DNA from: an uncultured Sphingomonadaceae bacterium
GTDB taxonomy: Bacteria > Pseudomonadota > Alphaproteobacteria > Sphingomonadales > Sphingomonadaceae
DNA: 64,000 nt
NCBI GenBank assembly: GCA_947489315.1
Contig: CANLCX010000005.1
Span: 62,001 to 126,000 of the forward strand
Direction of reading: 5' to 3'
In this document: positions 1-7,760 of the stretch, piece by piece
How positions within the stretch are numbered: the stretch's first letter is position 1
Layout of the letters: each line of letters starts with the position of its first letter
The notes under the pieces: generated by a model
Seen by the model: the letters and a program-made list of their open reading frames with translations, nothing else
Told to the model about the DNA's origin: nothing
Databases searched by the model: none
Position numbers and translations under genes: made by a program

Positions 1-145
1 CGAGATTAACTTTTTTCAGCTGTGCGATTTCCCGCCGAATAAAGGTGTGCGAAGGCGCAGGATATTGGCTGGTAAGATAGGCAATGGGTCCGGATATGCT
101 TGCGGCTTCCTCCACTGTCTCGTTTTTTTTGTCCTGTTTGTTCAT
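1..145 (-). CDS. Glycosyltransferase family 4, N-terminal fragment (cut by left edge)
   Basis: An ATG at 145 opens a frame that stays open to the window edge, giving 48 residues. After about 18 polar residues it reads IAYLTSQYPAPSHTFIRREI, which is typical of the start of GT-B fold family-4 glycosyltransferases used in exopolysaccharide assembly. The ATG overlaps the TGA of the upstream GT2 gene as ATGA, so the two are probably translationally coupled. Only the N-terminus is visible, so donor sugar and completeness cannot be judged. It acts at the cytoplasmic face of the inner membrane if it follows the family. Confidence 0.75.
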   Translation of the reverse strand, partial: MNKQDKKNETVEEAASISGPIAYLTSQYPAPSHTFIRREIAQLKKVNL

Positions 146-789
146 TTGTAAAATATAGCCCCCCCACGCTGGCCCTTTAAAGAGCGAACAATGAAACGGA
201 ATATACTCAAAGTTTCTCCGAACTTCCCAAGAATATTAGGAATAGCAAGTTTCCAGAAAAAACTATTTTTCACGTTCGATCGGATTGCCATACGCGCAAT
301 TTGTAATGAATAAATGGCCGGGAGTAGCAGCCAATATAATGGATTTAGCAGACCGGCTGTCACAACCAATAGCGACAATAACAAAGCCCAAAATAATGAC
401 CTCGCAACTTCGCGAGCATATAGTGTTTTGCCGGTTTGCCGTGTTGTCCACCAGACCTGTGCATAGCCGAAGCCGCTTCGTACAGCGCACATCCGATTGT
501 AGAAAGGTGCATCGGGAAACCGTTCTCGCCGACGCCCGCAGACAACCGCTACTTCGGGTCGTTGGTCAAGAACGTCAGCACCTCGAGTCCTTGCCATGGC
601 TGGGCTTCCATCGGTAGAAGCGGATTCCACATAAACGATCGGCAATCCCAAAGGAGCCAGAGAATCGATGCATTGGATCAGCCGCTCACCCTCATTGCGA
701 CCAATAGCGACTACGCCTACTCTGCCTCTCGCATGAGAGGCATTTAAAATTGTCTGATTTTCGGGTGTAGGTCCCTTTGCTTCATCCAT
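142..789 (-). CDS. Family-2 glycosyltransferase with two internal deletions, probably inactive
   Basis: The N-terminal part (VVAIGRNEGERL, then VYVESASTDGS) is the nucleotide-sugar binding start of a GT-A family-2 enzyme. A middle block (RPEVAVVCGRRRERFPDA) and a membrane-associated C-terminal block (AVRSGFGYAQVWW plus hydrophobic helices) also match this family as I know it. The usual segment with the DxD metal motif is missing between residues about 59 and 60, and the acceptor/catalytic-base segment (GEEPELC-like) is missing after NRMC. About 215 residues remain against about 320-330 in relatives. Both joins keep the frame with no stop. I chose ATG 789 because it overlaps the flippase stop and has GGGAG 8 nt upstream; an in-frame ATG at 834 would overlap the flippase by 53 bp. 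Confidence 0.7.
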   Translation of the reverse strand: MDEAKGPTPENQTILNASHARGRVGVVAIGRNEGERLIQCIDSLAPLGLPIVYVESASTDGSPAMARTRGADVLDQRPEVAVVCGRRRERFPDAPFYNRMCAVRSGFGYAQVWWTTRQTGKTLYAREVARSLFWALLLSLLVVTAGLLNPLYWLLLPAIYSLQIARMAIRSNVKNSFFWKLAIPNILGKFGETLSIFRFIVRSLKGQRGGAIFYK

Positions 790-2137
790 TGATGACGCTC
801 CCATATTCCAACCATGTGTTGAAATCGGCAACAAGCCCTAGCTGCATGAAAATAAATCGCCACACTAGAACCAGAAATATGAAAAGACCAAGTAAAACAA
901 CGTCTTGCTTCAAGAAAGAAAGACCTTCTTTCCATTGCGAGACGGATAGAGAAATATAACGAAATAGGTCCGCAACCGCGATAACACAGAGAGCAGCTAT
1001 CAAACCAAAATAAGTCAAAGCCAACGGTACGGCAATCACCAGCCATATCAGTTTGGCAAGATTTGCTTGGGCGCTATGGACTGACTTTCCGATACCCAAC
1101 ATAAAGGATTCTCCCATGGTTGAGAGAATTGAGAACCAAGCGCCTGCCATCAATATCGGTAGCATGAACGCCGCGGCAGTATAGCGATCATCATATAATA
1201 TAAGAATGACAAGATCGGAAAGTGCAACCACTATTGAGAGACCACATGCCGTCGCCAGTAACGCTTTTAGCCGCAATCCTGAAATGGCTGGACGCAGTTC
1301 TGACCGTTCTTTTGCGAATGCTGCGACTTTAGGGAATATCATCATCGCACCGACGCGTTGTACCAGCATGCCTATCATGTCGGAAAATGTCCGCGCTATC
1401 CCGTAAATACCCAAAATTGCGAACGGAATTTCTTTAGCAAAGTAGAGACGGTCAAAATTCATGGCGAGAAAAAAGACGACAGAAGAAGCAAACACCCATT
1501 TTCCAAACGAAATAATCGCTTTGACGTGCTCGCGAGCTATTTTGATTCGATGCAGGCGAAAATCAATCAAGAAAAAGCTGGTAGTTGTAGAGACAGAAGT
1601 AGCAATTATCAGAGCCGCCACCAATGCCCAAATTGTCGGGGAGTAGAGTGCCAAAGCAATGTGAACAATGGCGGAAATCACGGCTATAAAAACATCGAAT
1701 AGAGCGATCGTTTTAACCGCTTGCTGTTTTTGTAAGATGAAGCGCGAGGGAGACTGGATTCCAGTCAGCAGAAATAATACTGAAATAATAGGAATGATCT
1801 CAATCAGTTCATCGCTATCATAAAATTCAGCCAAAGGCTGGGCAAGCAACAGGGCGATCACAAAAAGCAAGATGCCGCGAATGATCTGAATAGTCCAAGC
1901 CGTATTGTAAAAATCGGGTTGGTCACCTTTACGATTGCTCACGATATTCTGTCCGATACCCACATCAGACAGCAATTCGATTCCGGTACGCAGTGTATTA
2001 ACGATAAGCATCACGCCAAAAAGTTGCGGCGCTAGCAAGCGAGCAAGAATAACATTTGTGAAAAGGCGTAAGCCCTGAGAAACGCCATAGGAACCGGCTA
2101 CCCAAGTGATCTGGGACATCATTTGACGAGAAACCAT
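782..2137 (-). CDS. Wzx-like oligosaccharide flippase (polysaccharide biosynthesis protein)
   Basis: About 450 residues with 12 or more hydrophobic segments across the whole length, as in the MOP/PST superfamily that flips undecaprenyl-linked oligosaccharide across the inner membrane. The N-terminal stretch with LLAPQLFGVMLIVNT resembles the Polysacc_synt_3-type start. It lies just upstream of glycosyltransferase genes on the same strand and overlaps the next by 8 bp, so it belongs to a surface polysaccharide operon. Start: an ATG also occurs at 2143, but AAAGAG abuts it directly and is 6 nt from the ATG at 2137, so I prefer 2137. The substrate cannot be told from the sequence. Base composition of this region looks AT-richer by eye than the central housekeeping part. 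Confidence 0.85.
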   Translation of the reverse strand: MVSRQMMSQITWVAGSYGVSQGLRLFTNVILARLLAPQLFGVMLIVNTLRTGIELLSDVGIGQNIVSNRKGDQPDFYNTAWTIQIIRGILLFVIALLLAQPLAEFYDSDELIEIIPIISVLFLLTGIQSPSRFILQKQQAVKTIALFDVFIAVISAIVHIALALYSPTIWALVAALIIATSVSTTTSFFLIDFRLHRIKIAREHVKAIISFGKWVFASSVVFFLAMNFDRLYFAKEIPFAILGIYGIARTFSDMIGMLVQRVGAMMIFPKVAAFAKERSELRPAISGLRLKALLATACGLSIVVALSDLVILILYDDRYTAAAFMLPILMAGAWFSILSTMGESFMLGIGKSVHSAQANLAKLIWLVIAVPLALTYFGLIAALCVIAVADLFRYISLSVSQWKEGLSFLKQDVVLLGLFIFLVLVWRFIFMQLGLVADFNTWLEYGSVING

Positions 2138-2269
2138 TGTCATCTCTTTGTTCTCGTCTGTCCCATCATGATCAATGCCCTATCGCATGTCTATAAGCGA
2201 TACATCACAAAAAATATTGCTTTACGGTAAAGTGCACTGACATAATATGTCGAATATATTGTTACCAAC

Positions 2270-2299
2270 AAAAAACCCGCCAGCTTGCGCTAGCGGGTT
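2270..2299 (-). terminator. Rho-independent terminator of the metalloprotease gene
   Basis: Inverted arms AACCCGCCAGC (2274-2284) and GCTAGCGGGTT (2289-2299) flank a 4-nt loop with one mismatch. Read on the minus strand, the stem is followed by six T residues (2270-2275 complement). It lies about 24 bp past the metalloprotease stop and ahead of the flippase start, so it separates the two units. Confidence 0.9.
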
Positions 2300-2322
2300 T
2301 CTGTTTTGAAATTAATCTCGAA

Positions 2323-3561
2323 CTAGGCGAGAGCAGGTTTTGCAGTCACTGTCTTGTGGCGACGGCGCAAAGCACCACCGACCATGCCGAAACCAAGGAT
2401 CATCATGCCCCAGGTCGCTGGCTCGGGGACAGCCGCTATGTTTTCGGTAGTAAATGTTGTGTCTGGGTTGGCCAGTACATCAAAATTCAAGTTCCAGCCC
2501 ATGGCATCAAAAGCGGCCAGATCTAATCCAGTGATGATGCTATTTGTGCCTCTGGAAATGGTTGGATCCATGATGCCGCGCTGTACTTCACCACCAGCAA
2601 CGTCTCTCCAATGGCTTGCTTGGCGACCGTCGCCCAGGAAAGACCCTGTAGAGAAGAATGCATCGCCAAACAAATTGGTCGCACCGCCATCAATCGAGAA
2701 ATATGGCGCTTCACCATCTTCTCCGCCAACGCCCCAATCGAGAACACCGAGCTGGTCGCTAAATTCGCTGTAGCGAAACAGGTCGAGCGGGCTTGCAATA
2801 CGAAACGGATTCAAGTCCAAATCAGCAAATGTACCATCACCAAATGGGATATCAGGATTACCACCTACGAAATCATAGGTATCAACGCCTGATACAAAAC
2901 CAAGTGCGTGACCGATTTCATGAATAGCAATTCCGATAAAATCAAATGCGCCATCGGCAATTCCATCAGTGGAATTAAAATCGAAAGCAAACTCGCTGCT
3001 AAATGTTATGGCGGCATCTGACGATCCATCATCGCCAAGCAATCCAACTGCTTTCAAATTGGCTGTATTAGCGTCAAGCACAACATTATTTGCGCTGCCG
3101 TCCGCATCAAGGGTCCGGCTCAAAGGAATTGCTACGCCGCCGCCATTGGCATTAGGCGCAGAAATCAGAGCGTTCACACCTAGGATATTGCTGCCATCAT
3201 CGTTCTCAAATTGAGATGCGACCAAGTTAGGAAATACAGCTTGCGAGTCTAAATTGCTTGTACCCGTTGCACGAAGAGCATTCAAAAACTGCTCAACTTC
3301 AACACCTGCGCTAGAACTACCTGCTTGAGCCAATACGCCAGGCCGCAATGCTTGGAAGCCAACATCTATCCGAATGGTAGCGTCATTTGTTAAAATGCTT
3401 TCCCAAAACTGTGCAGCTGCCGTGAATCCTAGAAATGCCTGCGAACCGACTTCAGCACCACCATCGTTATTTAGTACGATTGTGAGTGCACTAGCTGGTG
3501 TAGTTGAGAGTGGCAGTGCAAAAAGTGCAGCGCCAGCAAGTAGTAGCTTTGCTGTTTTCAT
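2323..3561 (-). CDS. Secreted zinc metalloprotease-like protein with PEPxxWG-CTERM sorting tail
   Basis: 412 residues. A signal peptide (MKTAKLLLAGAALFALPLS, cleavage near ASA) leads an exported domain. Residues 214-227 read HEIGHALGFVSGVD, an HExxHxxG zinc motif with H214, E215 and H218; this resembles the NF038122-type metalloproteases as I remember them. The C-terminus has VPEP at about 378-381, then a hydrophobic helix LGFGMVGGALRRR, i.e. the sphingomonad PEPxxW CTERM form that is processed by an exosortase and retained at the envelope. The preceding GGGGAAG supports the start. It stands alone with its own terminator, next to polysaccharide genes, which fits the known tie between CTERM proteins and exopolysaccharide. 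Substrate unknown. Confidence 0.85.
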   Translation of the reverse strand: MKTAKLLLAGAALFALPLSTTPASALTIVLNNDGGAEVGSQAFLGFTAAAQFWESILTNDATIRIDVGFQALRPGVLAQAGSSSAGVEVEQFLNALRATGTSNLDSQAVFPNLVASQFENDDGSNILGVNALISAPNANGGGVAIPLSRTLDADGSANNVVLDANTANLKAVGLLGDDGSSDAAITFSSEFAFDFNSTDGIADGAFDFIGIAIHEIGHALGFVSGVDTYDFVGGNPDIPFGDGTFADLDLNPFRIASPLDLFRYSEFSDQLGVLDWGVGGEDGEAPYFSIDGGATNLFGDAFFSTGSFLGDGRQASHWRDVAGGEVQRGIMDPTISRGTNSIITGLDLAAFDAMGWNLNFDVLANPDTTFTTENIAAVPEPATWGMMILGFGMVGGALRRRHKTVTAKPALA

Positions 3562-4054
3562 TTTTTCTTCCCCGTAATCGCGCCAGGATAGGCGTTAATT
3601 AATAGTTAATTCCAATTGTTAAGGGAGGAGTCAATCGGATTTTTCGGTTCCAGTCATTTTACATCCTACTGTCGGAATTTATTACAACTCACTGTTCGTG
3701 GTTTATTGGAACCATCCTTTCTATCTATAAATATCTTTTTATAACAGATATTTGAAGCAATATCTTGATTGATTAACAATGATAATATGAGATTTTGTGA
3801 CAGGTTGTCGTCAGGATACATCTTAAAAAAAAGGAGATATCAAAATCTACTAAGTTGTTACGATGGAAACCAAACTTTCTTTACAATGTTGTAAATGCAA
3901 ATTTGGTTTAATCGGTGCAAAGAAGTTCAATCTTCGATGTCAATTCTCCGAACCCAATAAAAGTAAGATGGATTTTTTTTGAGGCAATCGTTAATTGATC
4001 GAGTCTATAGGGACTGGACCCGACATTCTCGGTTAGCAGAGGAAAGTTTAGATC
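3562..4054. other. AT-rich divergent intergenic region (493 bp), no gene seen
   Basis: This gap separates the minus-strand metalloprotease from the plus-strand O-antigen ligase and must hold both promoters. I found no convincing frame. A loose TTGACT (3634 to 3629, minus strand) lies about 70 bp upstream of the protease ATG, with AT-rich sequence at a suitable -10 distance. Short inverted repeats occur: AAATATC (3727-3733) with GATATTT (3745-3751), and GGTTCCA near 3648 with TGGAACC near 3707. An A-rich purine run AAAAAAAAGGAGATATC ends near 3840 with no start codon following. None of these is assigned with confidence. Confidence 0.5.
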
Positions 4055-5410
4055 ATGAGATTCGTTGCTTTGGCGGTGATCATCTTTTCCGTGCCGATAT
4101 TTTTTATTCTGCTTCAACAGAATGCAAAATATCGCCGTTATCTCTATTTTGCGGTTGGTTTTCTGCCTTTCGTAATTTCGGCCTGGAATCTAGATGGTGC
4201 GATAATCAGCTGGGCGACGTGGCCAGGACAGACCAAAGGCGTCATCATTACTATGCTCGACGCGCTCGCATTGGCGGTTGTCATTAGAAGTCGCCGATCT
4301 CCGTTATTCTTCCCGTTTACTGCAATCATTATCGCTTATATCGGTGCTGCCGCTTTATCGATGGCTTTTTCGAACAATCCTCAAACTTCATTTTTTTATG
4401 CGTGGCAATTAGGTACCGTGCTGTTGGTATTTTGGGCAACCGCGAATATTTGCATGACCGAGGACGGCCCAAAGATGATCATTGCCGGGCTGGTATGCGG
4501 AATAACATTGCAAGCAGGTTATTCCGTCAGTCAGAAGCTTTCCGGGGTGATTCAGGCCAGCGGGACTATGGGGCACCAAAACCTTTTGGGTGTAGCCACA
4601 CATTTCGCGCTCTACCCTTCCCTAGCGTTGCTCATGGCAACAAAAAAAGCAAAATTGCCTTTGTTCGGTGTGATAGCTGGTCTGGTTGTCGTCGCTTTTG
4701 GCGCTTCGCGAGCGACGATTGGACTTACAGGAATCGGCGTAATGCTTCTGATCTTCCTTTCGATGGTTCGTAAACCTTCAGCACGAAAAACCAAGGTTGC
4801 TGTCATTGGGTTAGTGGTCCTTGCTTTGGCAACCCCTGTCGCGATATCCTCACTGCAGCAACGCTTTTCTATAAGTTCTACCGAAGGCAGTAATAAAGAG
4901 CGGGAGGCTTTTAAACGAGCGGCTAGGATGATTTTTGTAGATCACCCAATGGGTATTGGCGCAAATCAATATGTCATTATTGCCAATACAGAAGGATATT
5001 CTCAAAAAGCTGGAGTCATCTGGAATAGAGGAAGTCGTTCGGCACCCGTGCATAATACCTATTTGCTAGTGGCGGCTGAGACCGGGTTTATTGGGTTATT
5101 TTGTTTTATACTTTTGATATTTGTTCCGATTGTCGCTGCCTTTAAATTCGCGTGGAGCAATCGTGGTGATCCCAAAGGTGATTTAGCAGTGGGCATCGGT
5201 GTGACGCTGATAATTTTTGCATTACACAGCTTTTACGAATGGGTGATGGTGACTTGGGTGATTCAATATTTGTTGGCCATCGCCATAGGGATATTGGCCG
5301 GCCTGATCATGCAGCGGAAAGCGAGCAAACGAGCCGCTTTAGTCGCCAAGCGCCGACAGCAAAAAGAGACTAGCGAGAGCGGAGAACCTGCCTTGACTAA
5401 GTCGACTTGA
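4055..5410 (+). CDS. O-antigen ligase/polymerase family membrane protein (Wzy_C)
   Basis: 451 residues with roughly 11-12 membrane segments. The large periplasmic loop in the C-terminal half carries GIGANQYVII followed by PVHNTYLLVAAETGFIGL, the Wzy_C signature of WaaL ligases and Wzy polymerases (the conserved H in HNTYL is visible). These proteins transfer or polymerise undecaprenyl-linked glycan in the periplasmic leaflet. The cytoplasmic tail is charged (KRRQQKETSESGE). An AGAGGAAAG sits 10-18 nt before the ATG. It is transcribed away from the flippase/GT genes but clearly serves the same pathway. Ligase and polymerase cannot be told apart by sequence alone. Confidence 0.85.
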   Translation: MRFVALAVIIFSVPIFFILLQQNAKYRRYLYFAVGFLPFVISAWNLDGAIISWATWPGQTKGVIITMLDALALAVVIRSRRSPLFFPFTAIIIAYIGAAALSMAFSNNPQTSFFYAWQLGTVLLVFWATANICMTEDGPKMIIAGLVCGITLQAGYSVSQKLSGVIQASGTMGHQNLLGVATHFALYPSLALLMATKKAKLPLFGVIAGLVVVAFGASRATIGLTGIGVMLLIFLSMVRKPSARKTKVAVIGLVVLALATPVAISSLQQRFSISSTEGSNKEREAFKRAARMIFVDHPMGIGANQYVIIANTEGYSQKAGVIWNRGSRSAPVHNTYLLVAAETGFIGLFCFILLIFVPIVAAFKFAWSNRGDPKGDLAVGIGVTLIIFALHSFYEWVMVTWVIQYLLAIAIGILAGLIMQRKASKRAALVAKRRQQKETSESGEPALTKST

Positions 5411-5470
5411 TGACCAGTAACATCAAAAAGATATCATAATCGTCTCTAATCTGAATTTCGAATTAGGGCG

Positions 5471-5812
5471 CTATTCCTTCACAGGCCTAGTGTTCGAATT
5501 CAAATAACCGGCATAGCCTTCCGTAAAGGATGACAGAACGCCATCGGCCTCTTCTGTCGCGAATAAGATGGCTTCTTCTTCCGAGCTATCAAATTCCATC
5601 TCATCTTTCTTGATCGCGGCTATCATAGCGCTGCGTTCATCTGGGCAAGCTTCTGCAGCCGCTTTTCTAAATGCGCGGCGTGCGGTCTTCTGATCGAGAT
5701 GCGTAATCGAGAAGTCGGTCAGGCAATTGGAATAGCCCACCCTGGCAGTTTCCGCATCAGCTGCACCAGCAGTGGCGGCACTTAAGAGGGCGATAGAGAG
5801 TAAGTTAAACAT
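5471..5812 (-). CDS. Small exported protein of unknown function
   Basis: 113 residues with a signal peptide ending around AGAADAE, so the mature part is about 93 residues and periplasmic. It has two cysteines (in SNCLTDF and EACPDE) that could form a disulphide, and a very acidic stretch (KKDEMEFDSSEEEA). A strong GGAGG lies 5-10 nt upstream of ATG 5812. It is a stand-alone gene, convergent with the O-antigen ligase and downstream of the sulfotransferase-like gene. I recognise no domain and assign no function. Confidence 0.65.
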   Translation of the reverse strand: MFNLLSIALLSAATAGAADAETARVGYSNCLTDFSITHLDQKTARRAFRKAAAEACPDERSAMIAAIKKDEMEFDSSEEEAILFATEEADGVLSSFTEGYAGYLNSNTRPVKE

Positions 5813-5903
5813 AGAAGCCTCCTAAAAATCTATGTGGCAATATACCATATTTCCCTCAGATGGCGCTATGAAAACGATAGAAGAATATCAATTCTGGTCG
5901 GCA

Positions 5904-6644
5904 TCAGACTATCTTGAGGCGATAATCTAGCAATTGGTTGTAAAAACCTCTGCAGCGATCGGCAGTCTTCTGCTGGGCGCTCTTTAGGCTCGGCTGCTTA
6001 TGCGTCGGTGCAGCGAAGGTTGTGGTGTCCACCACCCGGTTATACCAGTGTGAAGCCCACACCCCATCCGTATCCCGGATACCAGTTTCCCAGCTGAGCA
6101 TGGCAGGATCCCAGCTGATATCCAGCGCTTTACACAGGCTTTTCAGATGCCCTTCTGGGTTTTTCAAAACATCTGCGCTATCCAGAACAATTGGGGCCGT
6201 TCCGCTCATTTGTGCCGCATGGTCACAATATCCCATCTGCCGCTCATAGCCAAGATCTTCGGGCGTAACGTCCACCCTCTTGGCGGCATAGCTCGCCACG
6301 ACATGGTCCGGATCGCGGATCAGAAAAGCGTGGCGATGGTCCGGAAAGTCAGAAATTGAAACGTCATCCACCATGTGATGCGGCATATGCTTCTGATACC
6401 AGAGCGTCTTGCCACCCGGTATTGGTCCTCTCATATTTTGCGCGACAGAGGTCCAATCGGTATCCATGGAAGCGATGATAGCATCCGCCATGGGTTGCTT
6501 CATTCCGGTCTTTTTCAGGAAAGCACCGTAAAATGGCTCATCGGTGACGGCGCAATCGCGCCGACTGCCAAAACTGCGCATCATCGCAGTCGAAATGTTC
6601 CGCGGTCCCGACCACATGGCGATCCGAACGGGTTCTGACGTCAT
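5904..6644 (-). CDS. Sulfotransferase-like P-loop protein paired with an aminotransferase
   Basis: 246 residues. The N-terminus IAMWSGPRNISTAMMRSFGSR resembles the 5'-phosphosulfate binding loop of PAPS-dependent sulfotransferases, and FLIRDPDHVVASY resembles their 3'-phosphate binding motif (RDPxxxxxS). The ATG overlaps the TGA of the aminotransferase gene (ATGA), so expression is coupled. The pairing of these two families, including eukaryotic proteins annotated as BCAT-like where the two domains are joined, is recalled from general knowledge and not checked. The acceptor is unknown, and such proteins may not be true sulfotransferases. Cytosolic by lack of a signal peptide. Confidence 0.75.
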   Translation of the reverse strand: MTSEPVRIAMWSGPRNISTAMMRSFGSRRDCAVTDEPFYGAFLKKTGMKQPMADAIIASMDTDWTSVAQNMRGPIPGGKTLWYQKHMPHHMVDDVSISDFPDHRHAFLIRDPDHVVASYAAKRVDVTPEDLGYERQMGYCDHAAQMSGTAPIVLDSADVLKNPEGHLKSLCKALDISWDPAMLSWETGIRDTDGVWASHWYNRVVDTTTFAAPTHKQPSLKSAQQKTADRCRGFYNQLLDYRLKIV

Positions 6645-7549
6645 GCCGCCGTATCGCTTTCGATCAGCGTTTTATATAGGTTTTGCAAGCGCTCTACCAT
6701 AGCCCCCCTGCTCTTAGTCAGGACACGCCCGTCCACTTCTATCGCTGGCACAACGCCTGCAAATGTTCCGGTGACAAAGGCTTCGTCGGCACCATAAACA
6801 TCGGTCAGCGAGAAATTTTTCTCAAACACCGGAATATCATTCTCCCGGCACAATTTGATGACGTTGCTCCGTGTAATCCCGCCGAGACAATAATCACCAC
6901 TGCTCGTCCAAACTTCGCCCTTACGCACGATGAAAAAATGCGTGCTATTGCAAGTCGCAACAAAGCCCTGTGGGTCCAGCATCAAGGCTTCGTCCGCCCC
7001 GGCCTGTGTCGCCTGAATACAGGCAGTTATGCAATTGAGCTTACTATGGGAGTTAAGTTTGGGATCCTGCACCGCCGGATCACCGCGCCTGACATGAACC
7101 GTAAAGAGGCGGATGCCATTTTCCACCGTGCTGGGCAGTGCTTCCTTATATTCAGGGATGATCACGATGGTCGCTGGAGAGATAACCACGCGCGGATCCT
7201 GATACGGCGTGGAACGAATACCACGCGTAACCATCAATCGTATATGGCAGGCCGACATGCCATTGGCCTCTATGGTCTCATAAAGGCGTGCCACCAATTG
7301 CTCGCGACTAATCCCGATATCCATCGCTATGGCTTTGGATCCTTCAAACAGGCGATCCATATGAGCATCCAGAAAGGCAATCCGGCCTTTATGGACCCGC
7401 AAACCCTCCCAGACCCCATCGCCAAGCATGAAACCGCTGTCGAATACCGACACCATGGCCTCGGCTCTGGGCGTTATTTTGCCGTTGACGTTAATTAAAA
7501 TGGTCTGATTACGGGGATCCTCGACGTAATCATGGGTGCCTTTTGCCAT
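6641..7549 (-). CDS. Class IV aminotransferase (branched-chain aminotransferase-like)
   Basis: 302 residues of fold-type IV PLP enzyme. K170 in LNSHSKLNCI is the expected PLP lysine; the start GLMLGDGVWEGLRV-like region (FMLGDGVWEGLRV) and the GGITRSNVIKL and TGTFAGVVPAIEV stretches are family landmarks. Members transaminate branched-chain amino acids, D-amino acids or release pyruvate from aminodeoxychorismate; the SHSKLN motif and lack of the classical BCAT insert leave the substrate open. Coupling to the downstream sulfotransferase-like gene suggests a dedicated substrate instead of bulk valine/leucine synthesis. No nearby ilv genes other than ilvD 52 kb away. Confidence 0.8.
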   Translation of the reverse strand: MAKGTHDYVEDPRNQTILINVNGKITPRAEAMVSVFDSGFMLGDGVWEGLRVHKGRIAFLDAHMDRLFEGSKAIAMDIGISREQLVARLYETIEANGMSACHIRLMVTRGIRSTPYQDPRVVISPATIVIIPEYKEALPSTVENGIRLFTVHVRRGDPAVQDPKLNSHSKLNCITACIQATQAGADEALMLDPQGFVATCNSTHFFIVRKGEVWTSSGDYCLGGITRSNVIKLCRENDIPVFEKNFSLTDVYGADEAFVTGTFAGVVPAIEVDGRVLTKSRGAMVERLQNLYKTLIESDTAA

Positions 7550-7760
7550 ATGTGAGTCGGTATCCCCCGTTGTTTAATTTCCGCCAGTTTCTAAAGTATC
7601 GACATTGAATCGGCTTGAAATAAAGTCGTCTATTCAGATTAGATAGATTTAATATGAATATTCTGACTGATTATTTCGGTGCGCTCGTGGTCCATAAGGG
7701 CGATTTTTAGATGTTTGTCGGTATGTAGGAAAGCGTTTTTTGAGCCTATGTGGCGTTCGG

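Noticed and set aside
3908-4117. 69-codon minus-strand frame before the O-antigen ligase start
   Set aside because: It overlaps the real gene start antisense and has no recognisable features.
5411-5470. Possible terminator between the O-antigen ligase and the small exported protein gene
   Set aside because: Only a weak imperfect CTAAT/ATTAG stem and no T run; not enough to call.
6683-7498. 271-codon plus-strand frame opposite the aminotransferase
   Set aside because: Antisense shadow of a gene with clear PLP motifs; no ribosome binding site or recognisable protein.
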